Positions 1-12,959 of a DNA stretch of 64,000 bases are shown here, in pieces; the stretch's first letter is position 1, and every line of letters starts with the position of its first letter. The translations under genes were made by a program, and so were the position numbers. The notes under the pieces were generated by a model. It did not search any database. It was not told the origin of the DNA and saw only the letters and a list, made by a program, of their open reading frames with translations. The stretch comes from Pseudoscleropodium purum (lineage: Eukaryota > Streptophyta > Bryopsida > Hypnales > Brachytheciaceae), in assembly GCA_963969395.1 (NCBI GenBank), contig OZ017799.1, positions 9,488,501 to 9,552,500 on the forward strand, given 5' to 3'.

Positions 1-1019
1 GTAAATATATTTCGTATATGTACCTATATTTCAAAACCATATCCCGTATTTGTATATGTACCCACATTTGAATTTGAATCCGGATCAACGGCATTCGGCC
101 CTCCATTGACAATTTTTTGAAGAGTATTGATGGACCACATTCACTAGCATTCACGATGTATTTGTAAAATTAGATCAATAGCAACTGGAGGGGTTTAAGT
201 TTTTTTTTAAATAATCGACAGTTTAGGTTGTAGAGGATGGCATGTACAAGGCTACTTGCCTCTTTTCGGTACATTGTAGTATCATAGATGGTATAGCTTG
301 GGCATTGACTCAATCAAAGCTAAATAAAACAATCCAATAGTGAAAGTCTCTATTTATCATGATTGTTCACATTGCAAAAAAAGTTTATCTTTACACATAG
401 CAAGGATTATTTTGGGCTCTCTAAAAGACATATAGTGCTAAAAGAAGAATACAACTATGGTATTTGGGGGATAAAGCCACCACAAACAACACTATAATTT
501 GTCCTCTACCATCTTTGACATCTTTATTGTTTTGCCTCTATTGACTTGCATTCTTGTATACTTTAAAGAGTCCATCTCACAACTCAATATGTGAAAATAT
601 TAATTAACTATGACTTTATGACTTCATTAATATCTCATCTCCCTAGCAAGCACCAAATGTCTACAGTTTATCTCTTCAAACACCACGAAATAGAGAGATT
701 CTTCCTTTATAGTTGAATAAATTGGATTAATTGGATTCTCACTTTGAAAAAAGGATCAATGGATCAATGGAGGACTCTTGAACTTACTCGTTGCATTTTA
801 TTGCCATGCTTATGCAACAATGAGAGGTCTTTTTTGAAGATGCTCTTATGTACTTGTTTCACAGAAAAAATGGTAAGGCCACAATGATGCCAATTCACAT
901 AATGGCCACATTGGATTGCATTATAATTCCTTCGAAGAACCCCATCCATCACAACAACATCCAATAATGGCTCCATTCAAAATATTTGTAGTTAAAAAGA
1001 CTACTTTTTATGATTACCA
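1..1019. other. AT-rich intergenic DNA, possibly 5' LINE remnant
   Basis: No supportable gene. The stretch directly precedes a decayed LINE reverse transcriptase, and its right part may be the worn-out upstream portion of that element. I found no convincing motif to prove it. Confidence 0.4.
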
Positions 1020-1403
1020 AAGCAACCAAAGACCAAGGTGTAACCATAGGATTCATCATACTCATTGACAAAATTGTAAAGAAAATTAAGATTAAGCTTT
1101 TGAACTAAAGACCGATTACTCTACTCAATGTCACATACAAGATATTTGCCAAGATGTTGCAAATATGACTCCAACCAATGCTAATGGATATAATTGATCC
1201 AGATCAATCTACCTTCCTTCATCTCATGTTTATTTTGAATAATACCATGCTCACACACAAACCATAGCATGGGTGGATCACATAAAGCAACCGTTGATCT
1301 TATTCAAATTGGTCCTTCCTTTGTTGTGCCATGCTTACTTTTGGCATCCCAAAGGAATTTGTCTCAATGTCGCAAATGCTGTTCATGGATGTTCAAGCAG
1401 TGG
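1020..1403 (+). pseudogene. LINE (non-LTR retrotransposon) reverse transcriptase, 5' fragment
   Basis: Conceptual translation of the plus strand, with several stops and at least one frameshift, reads like the fingers and palm part of plant LINE reverse transcriptases. RPITLLNVTYKIFAK starts near 1110, DPDQSTFLHLMFILNN follows near 1200, and FGIPKEF lies near 1340. These correspond to the family's 'WRPITLLN..YKI.AK', 'DQSAFL..R.I.DN' and 'GFP..FI' blocks. Stops (for example within LQI*LQP) and the frame change around 1270-1300 show it is dead. The fragment stops at 1403, exactly where the solo LTR begins, and the reading resumes after 2679. The family assignment rests on recognised motifs and not on a database search. 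Confidence 0.85.
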
Positions 1404-2674
1404 TGTTGAAGAAGGATAATTCCCAATTGGAGATTACCCAATTTAGTATAATAAGTTCGTTCCAAGGGAGATGGTTAAGTCGGATTAATTTGCTAATAGG
1501 ACTAATTCCTAAAATAGAAAATTCAATTTTCAAATAGAAAACCAAGATCCAATTTAGAAATTTAGCAATCATTGAGACTACAATGACATCACAAAATAAA
1601 TTCACATACATCAAATTGATTGTTCCAAATTCCAAGGTTCACAAATTGTCCAACATAGTACTATCATTTTAACTCTAAATTTCTCACTACAGCTCTTAAG
1701 ACAAATACAACAATCACCGATTAGGATTCTACAATGGATTTCTTATTCACCGCTTTAAATCGGCCTCTTGTATTTCTCATAGTAATACATCCAAGTAAAC
1801 TACAATTGATCTATCAATTACTCACTCCAACTTGGATTTCTATCACACAATTTTAAATATCATTTCTGCATGTTCAGACTTTCACAAATTTAACCATCAG
1901 CGCTTCACTCTCCCAAATCAACTCCCGATTTGGAAAATTCTTCATCTAATCTTCGCATTCTGTACACACATCAACAACGCCATACACTGGCAATCCAAAC
2001 ACCCCAACTTGGAACATAATCCAAACATGCAATACTCCACTTCCACTAACTGACACAGACACACTTCCAAACTTGGAAATCTCACACAATCATACAAGAA
2101 AAATGAAACATACAGCCTTGACCGACTGGGACGCACTGGCATTCTCTCAACAGTGGACAAAGAAAAATGAATCCCAAATTGGAACTAATAGGACACAACC
2201 CAAACAGTTACCAAATTGGAAGAGAAAGCCAACTAAAACCAGCCACCCATTAGGATTCCATTTGGCAACATTCATCAGACAACACTCACCTACTGACCTT
2301 CATCCCATTCGGTTGAACCCACTTCCATTCACAATTACTATTCACCTATTTGGAACTGACTACTGACTCAACCAATTAACACACATTAAATTTCCAACTT
2401 GGAGCAAAAATCAACCCATACCAACTAGAGACTGAACTCAACTTGGAACTAAATCTTATCAAACACTGTTGGCTAGAACTAACAACCTATTTCTTAACCA
2501 ACAAATCGGAATCTCTCTTGATTAGACATCAACATAACAACCACTTGGTCTTAAATAAATAGCTTAAAACCACCCAATTGGACCATAAAACCACAAACTA
2601 ACACCAAAAAATCTCAATTAACACCCAAAACGGCTCAAAAATTTACAAATAAAAATCCAATTTGGTTATCTACA
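1404..2674. mobile_element. Solo LTR inserted in the LINE, with 5-bp target duplication
   Basis: A 1271-bp segment begins TGTTGAAG and ends TTATCTACA, so it has the canonical TG...CA ends. It is flanked by the identical 5-bp direct repeat AGTGG (1399-1403 and 2675-2679). Removing the segment plus one AGTGG rejoins the LINE reverse-transcriptase reading in the same frame (DVQAVV before, KFN after), which independently confirms the boundaries. No gag or pol sequence and no second LTR are present, so it is a solo LTR left by recombination. Inside it, CCAANTTGG-like motifs recur about every 80-100 bp (for example near 1425, 1826, 2005, 2067, 2173, 2210, 2392, 2573 and 2655). Short ORFs in it are not genes. 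Orientation cannot be decided. Confidence 0.85.
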
Positions 2675-3990
2675 AGTGGTTAAATTTAATAGATTCCATT
2701 TGCTTTTACTTTCAATAAGAAAAGGCATGAAATAGGGCTACCCCCTTGTGCCTTATCAATTCTTGATAGTGGCCAAAGTGCTCTAAATTTGGGAATTAAT
2801 AAAGGGATGAAGCTGGGAGATGTCAAAAGCATTGATCTTTTAAGAAGATAAAACAAGTAATTGCATGATTCAAAAACAGAATGTTGCAAGCTTTATTGGG
2901 AAAAAAGGCTCAATGCAAGCAACAATAATCATCATTGAGTTCTACAGTAGGTTAATATTCAACTCAACAAAGTCGAGAATATTGGAATTCCATCATTTTA
3001 GTCAACAACCAATCTGGACAAAGCACCTTAATTCAAATAGTTTGGATAGAGGGAGATGACATAAACAAATTATTAGGCACATCCTTTGGAATGAACATGG
3101 CATTAGGCTTCATAGATGAATTTTTGATGAAGAAGTCCCTTCCAAAACTTTAGTGTTAGTAAACAACAAAAGTCAATTGTCTCTACTAGCCAAAGCGTCA
3201 TTGTAAACTATATGTTGCTCTCACCCATACTATTTTTTGCTTTTGTTTAGGGAAGTACTCTTTTTGATGTCAAGAAGGTAACATCGATCACCATGAATTA
3301 TTTATGGTTAAGATTGCAACACCAAGCCTGCACTAAGTTCTCATGGATTCAATGCTACTAGATGCTAAAGAATGGTGGGATCAACACAATTGATTCCTAC
3401 AATGCACTTGTAACCCTTATGATCAAGTAGATTTTTAAAGCATATGAACCTAACTCCTTCAATTTTCACCTTCTTCTTAGATATAGGCTTGACCACTTTT
3501 AACCATACATTAGAAGAAGATGGACTCCTAATCTAGAATTCTTTACAATGCCAAAGTTTCAAGTACATTAGGGATCTATTGACTAGAACAAAGTTGGATC
3601 CTCGTAGAAAAAAAATGAAATATAAAATAATCCTAGTGCAACGAAAGCCTCCTAAAAAATTGGGAGCAGAATCCTTCTAGTAGTTCACCTTTGTGCACAT
3701 CATCAACTTAAGGGTCTCCAAATCCAAAGCTCTTTAGCTCTATTGAAACGGGTTGAGGCAAATTTAGGATGCTCAAGTGAATGGTAGCTTCCTAAATTCT
3801 AAAAGAATTTATGGCTAAATTTGGACTAAAATCATCTCCACCCTTGCCTTGGACCTACTCTTGGGCTAGTGTATGATGAGCTTGGGCAACTTCCGTTCTC
3901 TCACTACAAGATCCCTATCACTTCCTATCACCCTGGCCACAGAAAAAATGTAACTTGGCCACCATCCTCCAGAACTTGCTCACTAGTCTC
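2675..3990 (+). pseudogene. LINE reverse transcriptase, 3' fragment (palm, thumb, C-terminal domain)
   Basis: This continues the same LINE after the solo LTR. Near 2740, YPLVPYQFLIVAKVL corresponds to the family's 'CPLAPYLFLI.AE.L' block. GMKLGDVKSIDLL follows near 2805. Around 3065, NKLLGTSFGMNMALGFIDEF matches the 'LLGTPFGL......VD.FL' block. Around 3375, GGINTIDSYNALVTLMIK and the following SFNFHLLLRYRLD resemble the C-terminal 'GGLN..NP..A..ALLAKW' region. The catalytic YADD block is not recognisable, many stops interrupt the frames, and the right border beyond about 3650 is vague. Non-functional relic. Confidence 0.8.
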
Positions 3991-4589
3991 GCCATAGCTA
4001 TTCTTGTCATAAAATTCTTGGTTTTTTTTCTTGATTTTTCTTTTTTCAATTGATTGCCTAGATACTATTAATTATTTGACACTATTCACCACTTTGCACT
4101 CTTTGCACTAATGATTGCTTGGCACAATTGCATTTTGTTGAACCTTGGCTGTGGCTAGGAACTCTTTTAGAAGTTTATTTTAAAATAAAATGAAATGGAA
4201 TTTCATTGTCAATAATAAGTTTTGTTTTCAATTTAGGTTGATAAAACCTAAAACCAAAAAAAATACAAAAAAGAATTGTGATTCCCTCTCCAATTAACAA
4301 CTTTTAAAACAATATAAAGGGATGTTGAGGATTTAGGATGAAAGTCTTAAGCAAATAAGAATGAAAATCAAAATAAGAAAGTCAATCATAAGGCTTGTTC
4401 AAATTTATAACCTTTAAGTATAATGGCATGTTTTGGAACCAATGGTTCAACAATGCACAACTCAATATTCTTCAAGGTTTTAGAATGAAAGTCCTAAACA
4501 AGTAAGAATGAAGTAATCATTCTTATTTTGATTTTCATCCTTAGAGTGGAAGTCCTAAATAAATGATAATAAATAATATATACATAAAT

Positions 4590-4703
4590 ATATAAGATTA
4601 TATAATTATACATTAAGATTATATAAGATTATATAATTATACATTAAGATTATATAAGATTATATAATTATACATTAAGATTATATAAGATTATATAATT
4701 ATA
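4590..4703. repeat. 31-bp tandem repeat, about 3.5 copies
   Basis: The motif CATTAAG recurs at 4611, 4642 and 4673, an exact period of 31 bp. The array consists only of A/T plus the occasional G or C (TATATAAGATTATATAAT core). The near-identity of the copies points to recent slippage or amplification. Confidence 0.9.
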
Positions 4704-4707
4704 GATT

Positions 4708-4857
4708 TAAAGTTAAAAATAAAGATCCTATAAATATTAATAAGTATATGTACATGTAGAAGATGTGTGTAATTTATTAGATATTTATAGAAAATTAAAA
4801 ATAAAGACCCTATAAATATTAATGAGTATATGCATATGTAATATATGTGTGTAATGT
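4708..4857. repeat. Imperfect tandem duplication of about 83 bp
   Basis: Two consecutive copies both carry AATAAAGA(T/C)CCTATAAATATT and end in GTGTGTAAT (4708-4773 and 4791-4857). They adjoin the 31-bp array. Confidence 0.8.
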
Positions 4858-4859
4858 AA

Positions 4860-7800
4860 AAAATAAAGCTTTTATTTTGACCCTTTGTAGTATATTCATG
4901 TGGTCTCAATAGTCAACAATGCCAACAATATCCAACAATCAATAGTCTCAAAAAATTAATTGCATAATTGGAAATCAAGAATAAGTAAAAGACAATTGAC
5001 AATTTGGATAGAGGCTTGAGGGTGGGTATAGTTGGAAGACTAGAGCAGTGCAAGCCACTTTTATATTTTTGGAGCCTACCATAAGTATTTTTTTGGGCAA
5101 GAGTGAAGATTCTCTAAGAACATACAAAGAGGGTGCTTGGATTATAGCAATCTCCCCAATTGTTGAAAATTTAAGTGGGATCCCTCATAATATAGTTACT
5201 CTCCCAAGTCACATATGAGAAAAGGTGGGGTGGTACAAGGATGTTCAAGATAAGTGACTCCAAAAAGTAGCACAAGCCTCACTCAATCACTCCCTACATA
5301 TTAGTCCACTTGCTAGCATGTGGCCTCTTGCAACAAACACTCAAACATTTGAAATTCTTCAAAATTCAACATTTACCATGCTTTGATGGAGGAGTAGGAC
5401 CCTGCAAATATTAAAGATGGAATTGACTTCCTCTATAGGATGAGGGTTTTCATCAACTATGGCGTGAAGAAGACAAGGATTTGGTTCTTCTATGGAAGAA
5501 TTGATTTAATTGATTAGGATCCTCAAAAGCTAGCTTCAAACTCAGATAGCACAAGTACTCCTCTACTATAATATTTGGCAAAGACAAATTGCCAATTACT
5601 TAAGCAAGGTCACTAAGTCCCAAATCTAGTCACTCATAAGTGGTCAAGACTATTGTTTGAAAATTTTTCTTTCAATTAGAAATCAATACATGGGTAAGGG
5701 AGACAATAAGAAAAAAAAGGCCAACTTGCTATAGCTTATCTAGCAATATTTGTCAACCACTAGATAGGACAAATTGATTATTCCATTGACACTTGTTGCT
5801 TGATGTACCTTGAATGTTCAATAGAAAAGGTTTTCCACTACTATTAGAAGTGTATTGGAGCCTAATAGGCTTGGCAATGGGCCTTCTATATTATAAATAC
5901 TCTTCTTGAAGGGAAAAAGGCATTGGGATCATAAAGAGTCTTGACATGGAGGTAGGAAACTGTCTCAATGAATATATTTTGCAAATTTTAATCCAATCAA
6001 ATGGATCAAACTGGAATTGCACACCACTATCTTGTAGTCTCTTTGGATCCAAAAGAACAAAATAGACTTCAACAACAAACCATAGCTTGCTCACTGAATT
6101 GATTCAACTCATTTGGAGTGGTGTTGTGGATTTTAGCATAGCCAAATTGGCCCACATAAGTAACTCTAAAAGGCACTTCTAAGCTACCTAGTATGAACTT
6201 GTGACTACATTTATAAATCACAAATGTAGAAGGGACCTATTTGTAGTGTTGGAAGTAGAACAACCGTGATGGAAGGCATCTAGCCCCATCGGAGTTTTTA
6301 TTTTCTAGTTTCCATCAAAGGTTTTGTTTTTGGCAATGTGGCGAACCAACATTGACCCTCTTGGCAGGTTGTAAGAGGCTTCATAGCCTCTTTCTATGTT
6401 GCTCTTCTTAGTCTCTTGCTCATATGTCAATCTCGGTCTATTTGCTTGAGTTTTTTTATGTAGTGGTCTTGTTATGGTCTTATTTCCAATTGTCCCCATT
6501 AACACACATGTGGTTGATGACTTTGTATATTATCCCATTTGCAATGAAATTTTGTTTAATTTATGTCAAGAATTTTTTTAAATGCTTTCAATTGTTTAAT
6601 AGGTATCCTAGAAGTCCTTGGAAGACTAGATGCATTGACTCTTTTATAGTCACTTTTGCCATCTTGTAAAGATATATTTTCTATTTCATAGTCTCGTTCA
6701 TAGTAAAAGCATGAAAGACTAAATTCATATTTTTTTAAGTCCATATTAAATAATTAGTTGATTAATATCTCTAACAAATCTCTTTGATGGAATTGGTCTT
6801 TAATCAAGTCTTTTAAAAAAATTTAAAAATAAACTCAAGTTTATATATGTTTGGATTGTTCTCCTCAATCAACATGGTGACACAACATCTAACATAACAA
6901 GTTCAACAACCCCTATAGGCCTCTTCACACATGTATGCTAAATTTTACCCTTTGATTTATAAAAACTTACCTTCCATTTACCTTGTCCACTTGACATGTC
7001 AAGTGGGCATGACTAGAGATGAGTGCACTACCATCTACATGGGCAACTTTGCTTAGGGTAAAGTGGGTAGAACAACTATTAGAAGAAACAACTACTAGTA
7101 GGGCAAGTATAGGAGGGACAATTACTAATAGAGAGAATATTGGAGGACCCAATATTGGTAGAGCGCCTAGTATATAAAGCATCAAAGTAGCATAATTAGG
7201 ACAATCTCTTCAATGACTAATCTTTTAGCTAAGGGGTTGATCTATGGAGAATTTGGAATATGTTGAGAATATTTTGGCTCCATAGACAACATATTAGGTT
7301 TCATTTTTGTTAGAAATTTATTAGAATAGCTCTTAAATCTTAATCATCACTTTGTATATGTGACACTCAATTTTGCCTTACTTTATAAATGACACAGAAG
7401 TTGCATGACATACCTAGGGATGTTTTAATCCTTTCCAAGGGGATGCTAAATATAATCAATACAAACATACTCTTTTGAATCCAAGATTTGAGGTCGCCTC
7501 TACCAATGCGTAATTAGCCTCTAGCACCACCCTAAAGTCACCTAAGAAGTCCCTCACATGTGCTCTAAACCCGTAGAAGCCCTAAGCAATGTGTCCAAGA
7601 TCCTCCACATCATGGACAATAAGACACTTCATAGAAAAACTAAAGTTACAATGGAATAAACTAGTAAATTCATTAATTTCTATTATTGTATCTAGTATAA
7701 TGGACACTTGTCTAACTTGACATGTAAGAAGACATGAAAATTTGACACCAAATTATTCAAACTAGACAAACTTGATAAATATTAAAGAGACACCATTTGG

Positions 7801-9055
7801 GAATGAAGTAGAGCTTGATTGTAAAAATAAAATATTAGTAGCTCTTTTTGAGTAAATACAAGTCAAATTGATTGATAAGCATATATGTTTTACAACATCT
7901 CACAGGTTGACTTGTGTATAGATCTAGTTGTGTGATGATATTTTGTACATCTCAACCAATGTTTTTTGGAATTTTTTGGCTTAAACCTTATTCATTGAGC
8001 AGTTGGCAACTTAGCAATTAAACCTTTTTCTTGAAAAAAATCAGTGAAATCATCAAATCCATCAAATCTTTATTTTTATTTTGTCAAAATTTGAATGAAA
8101 ATTTCTATTTTTAGATTTTTTATTATAAATGACCATACACTCAGATGGTTCAATTGATTTTTTTATCACTAATCTTGCATTCTATTGTACTTGCTTTCTA
8201 AGCAAAATATGCCTATTTTGAATCTTATACTATAATCAATTGATGTGGATTATTGCCTAGAAATATGCATTCTTTGAAAATGAAATCCAATGGATTATAT
8301 TGGATACATCTAAAATCAACACTACAAAATTACATAATTTATTTATATAATGTTAAAATGCATACAAAAAGAATTTGAGATTGTTTGTCTAGTACCAACA
8401 AAATTTCACAAAAATAAGATAGTTTAATAATAATAAGTATTTTCTAATTCTTATTGAATGGTTTCAAGTGTAAGGTAAACCACCAATTTTACACATTAAC
8501 ATTCATAGATTCTATGACTACTTCATGAATGATTCCATTATATGGTTGTGCACAAAAATGAAGCGATGAATATATTTGTGATGTGACATTGGCACTTTCG
8601 GATGGAAAACCATAAAAAAAAAAGGTTACCATTTTAGGGCCTTGGCATTGTGACAATTTTAGCAATTAAAATGACCATTATGAATGACCTTTGAAAGATG
8701 GCTTATTGGCACTTATAACTTGTAAAATGTAGATTGTAGGACAAATTACTTCAAATATGAGTTTATTTTCATTTATTTTAAATACTTTTCCTCCATAAAT
8801 GAGTCTACTTCCATTTGCTTTAAATATTCTTCTTCCATATATGCAATAAATAATTGTAACCTCCATATCCTCTGAGGAATTAGAATCTTCATATCAAAAT
8901 CTATAGTAGCAATCCAATGGCTTCCTTTGATTATCTTGCATACCAACAAGAAAATCAACAAATTTTGACCTTGGCAACTTTAACCTTTTTGTATATTTGA
9001 ACAACAATGTTACTTTTAGTGGCAAAGAATTTACATTATTAATTTACATCTTGTG
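4860..9055. other. AT-rich intergenic DNA, no gene recognised
   Basis: Only short ORFs on both strands without domain signatures. The part from 5200 to 6400 is slightly less AT-rich and may be another worn retroelement, but I could not align any block to a known family. Nothing else is supportable. Confidence 0.5.
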
Positions 9056-9059
9056 AAAA

Positions 9060-9760
9060 GTAGTTGCAAGAAAGACCTCACATTTTGTAGCATTTTGCAT
9101 TGTAGTATTGATTTTTTGGGGAGAACTTTATAATTAGAAAAGCAATTTTTAAAAAATGTGAAAAATATATTCAATATACACCCCTTTAAGAAGAAAGTAC
9201 TCTAGGAAGGAAAAGTATAGAAAAATTCTCCAAGTATGAGAACTAAAAAAGTGCAAAATATCATGAAAATAAGTGTTTTGACATTTTAATTTGTAAAACA
9301 TAGGAAAAATATATATTTTTTAAACTAAAAATTCCCAATTTGGGAGAACTATATGATAAAGGTATTTTACCAAAAAAAGATCTTATAACCAAAAATTTCA
9401 TTGTTCAAGAAGGCGCATGTAAGGGCCCCCTATTTGCATGCATGTGGATGACAAAAAATAGTATTTCTTTAGGTGTCATTTGGTAGTTACATGACTACCT
9501 AGTGTGGGAATAAGCTACAAATTTTTATCTTTAAATCATTAATTAAAGGTACTCCACAATACTAAAAAATCCTAAACTACACAAGTGACAAATTAGCTAA
9601 ATTGGAATTTTATTTTTTTTGAAAATTCTAAAAAATAAATACTTTCTTTATGAACAAGTTAGTCATCTTCAGTAAAAATTTCAAGTACATCGGCTTGATT
9701 CTTCAAAAATTATGGCTAATTTAACCTCCATAAATCTACTTGTTACACAATAAACACGAG
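9060..9760. repeat. Diverged dispersed repeat, copy 1
   Basis: This matches 20890-21560 in the same orientation through a series of shared blocks: GCAAGAAAGAC...TTTTGTAGCATTTT, the phrase around TTTTACCAAAAAAA, CCCTATTTG...ATGTGGA, and GTC(A/C)TTTGGTAG. Similarity is patchy, so this is an old repeat of unknown class. No coding potential. Confidence 0.55.
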
Positions 9761-11949
9761 ATCTTTCTTGCAACTACCCTATAAACCTTTTTAATCCAAA
9801 AAGTATTTCTTGTATTACCAAAAAATGAATGTTTTAATCATAAAAAATAGACCACATCATCAATTTGAATGAATGTGAGTGTAAAAAACTTTCTATCCAA
9901 AAACAATTGCATCATAAATTTACTTTAAAAGATGTTCAAAGAAATCCTATAGTCAAATAAGTCATTCTATTGTGGTTATTTTATTATTTCTACCGGTCTA
10001 GGAATGAAAACGTTTTAGCTTTGTAATTCTGAAGTCTTGATGTACCTAAAGACACAAAGAAGTAAAAGGCTTTTTTGAGATGTGATAATTGTGCTTTTAA
10101 AATGTGCATGTAATGCCATAGGAGCGTCTCCCTAGCTAAAATAGAATCACATACTTTTTGGATGTAAATTATCAAAAAAAATAACCACTTTAGAGCCTCA
10201 ATATTGGACTCATTCTCTATTGGTTTTGCATTGACATAATCATCATGACAATTATAGACTTTAGGATGTTTCTAAAAATTTATAACTAATTCATAACTTG
10301 TCAAAAAATATGACTACACTTATTCTTACTTTAAAAACTATTTTTACACCAATTTGTGAGGTTGAAAAAAATAGAAAAAAAAAAAATTGATACTTCCTTA
10401 ATCATCCAAGGATATGGGTAAAAATCTTGTAGGCACAATAAAGTGGCTTCTATCATCTTAAAAATCATTACACCTTAACCCCTAAAGTCAGAAGGCTTTC
10501 TTTCATCAAAAAACATTCAAACTACCATTTCAATTGCAAAGGAGAAAAAACTTCAATTTTTTTCTTATATCTAACTATAGGAGCTTACATTAGAATAACA
10601 ATAGAATATGTGGAAGAGATTTCTAAAACTATGACAATGTAGATTATCAAATATCTAAGTTTTAAGTGAAAAAAACAAGCTTCCTTGTACCTAGCAAGAT
10701 TAGATTATAAAACTTTGAATCTTCTTGATTTAAAATTTTTGCAATATGGATTTTGAATTTCAAATTTTTACATTGAATAATTCAATCATGAGTCTAGGAA
10801 AAAGAATTCTGAAACATCAATTTAATTTTCATTCTTTAAAAAATTGTTAAGTAAAAGTAGGTATGAAATTGAAGGAAAATCTAAATCATTAATAGCTCTA
10901 AGATGGAATTGAGACATACTAATCACAATGGTGAGATTGTCCTAGAAACAAAACACAACTATGTGGAACTTCATACTGTGAAAATTGAATTAAAAAATGA
11001 ATCCTATTAGTTATTTTTTGAAGAAGATGCTCTAATTGTTGGATATACAAGTGTCTCTATAATTTTCTCATCAATGGGCCAAATAGACTATGAACCAAAT
11101 CTCTTCATGTACATAGACAAAAATGTTTTTTACTAGAATCAAAGTTTTAAACTTTTTATTTTAGTATTGCCCAACAAATTCCATTTTAAATTTAGGGTGG
11201 CATAACCTTTATCCTAATTACCAATTGAAACAAGAATTGTATTCCTAAAAAGTAAATGTGACTTTATATCTTCCCAAAAAATTCAAAAAATTACATTAAA
11301 AAGTAAGATCATAAAAACTTACTGAAGCCTTCAAATATCCTTATGTTTGAGAGGACACTTGGGAATTAGAGATTAACATATGGTTTTATTCTAGAGGTAG
11401 ATTACTCAAAAACAAAGCAAACAATTTCAATGGATTGTTTGAAAAATAATTCCTTGTTTCATAATGGACATAATTATTGAATTGCTTCAAATTCTTGGAA
11501 TAATAAGAATTTGGAGGGATGAATAATTATACTTTTAGATGAATGTTTGATTTTCATTCATATTTCCATGTATTCATTCATAGACATAGATATTAATAGC
11601 TTCATCAATCTTGTGAAGATATCTTATAATACGAACCAAATAAATGAAATAAAAAACAATCTATCACATGATACCAACACCAATGATTTTTTTAGTAGCA
11701 CAAATTTTCCAAAAAGCATAATTTGGAAGGGGGTTTATTCAAAATTGAAATAATAAGGTGGAACATACCATTTTCAACCTTGCTCCATTTCCAAGCCCTA
11801 TTTTTTGACCCAAAATCAACCTATTTATAATCAATTTCTAATAAAGTCTTCTTACTATCTTTTGAGATAGATTCTCATTTTTAAATTCCTACTTTTTGAA
11901 GAATGTTTTTAGTACATGTCTAGAGACACTACTAGATACCTAAGTACCT
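9761..11949. other. AT-rich intergenic DNA, nothing recognised
   Basis: Short ORFs only. No gene, RNA or bounded element could be supported. Confidence 0.5.
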
Positions 11950-12312
11950 TCTATCTTTTCACTTCAAGTAATCACAAAAAATTGCAAAAAATCAATATTA
12001 AGATATTTTTCCCTCTAAGTTTTTTTCCAAAGGCTATTCAATATAAATTAATCAATTATGACTCTAGATGATACAAAAAGGCAAATATCTTGAAGTATTG
12101 AAAATAGACTTGTTTTTATCTTGGTACAAAATTCCAAAACCTCTACAAACAATATTCTTTTTATATATGATTTTCCATCAATTGGCTACGACCAAATGAT
12201 TTTGACTACTTTTTTGTAAATTTTTTTTTCACTCTTTTCCATCAAAATAGCCAAAAAAAATTGTGTTATATAGATCAATAGCCCAATTTTTATCTTAGTA
12301 TCACCTACACAA
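11950..12312. repeat. Direct repeat, copy 1
   Basis: Pairs with 12598-12958 at a constant offset of about 646-648 bp. Shared blocks include TTTCACTTCAA near the left end, AATATAAATTAATC near 12045, and an ending CCCA(A)TTTTTATCTT(A/G)GTATCACC. The region was duplicated in tandem and both copies have since diverged. Confidence 0.75.
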
Positions 12313-12597
12313 TTATTCCACAAACAATGTTTTAAAAAGGTACATGCCTCTAGGATATTTTTCCAAAAACAATATTTTATGAACGTACCTACTAGTATCC
12401 TAGACGCATGTACTAAAATTGTTCTTCTAAAGTAGGAATTTAAGGGACAAGAGTCTACCTCAAAACATAAGCGCACTTCATTAAAACTAATGTACCTTTT
12501 TTAGTTACCATAACCAAAATAAAAGTAAAAATAATTTTCTAATTTTTTAATTTGTAAAACTTTGAAATTCAATTTGTTACATGAAGGTACGTGCCTC

Positions 12598-12958
12598 ATG
12601 GACCTTTCACTTCAAATATTCATAGAATTCAAAAACATCAATTTTAAGATTTTTTTTTCCATTGTGTTTTTCTCCAAAGGGCTAATCAATATAAATTAAT
12701 CTATTATGACTTTTGAAATTCTGTAAAGCTTGGAAATAGATTCACTTACCTTGATTCAAGAATTTTATTTTGGTGTGAAATTAAAGAACTTACACAAACA
12801 ATGTTTTTTGAGCACATTTTTTCATCAACTAGCTACAATCAAATTAATTTTAGTTCTTTTTTTAAAGAAAATTTTCATTCTTTTCAATCAAAATAGTATA
12901 TTGACTATTGTGTTTTAAAGACCAATAGCCCATTTTTATCTTGGTATCACCAACACTA
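12598..12958. repeat. Direct repeat, copy 2
   Basis: Second copy of the segment at 11950-12312. The copies share order and spacing throughout, with small indels. The ORFs in it are not conserved between the copies, which argues against coding. Confidence 0.75.
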
Positions 12959-12959
12959 A

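Noticed and set aside
5200..6420. Possible further retroelement coding remnant
   Set aside because: Composition is slightly less AT-rich and some peptides look coding-like, but no conserved block could be matched with confidence in any frame.
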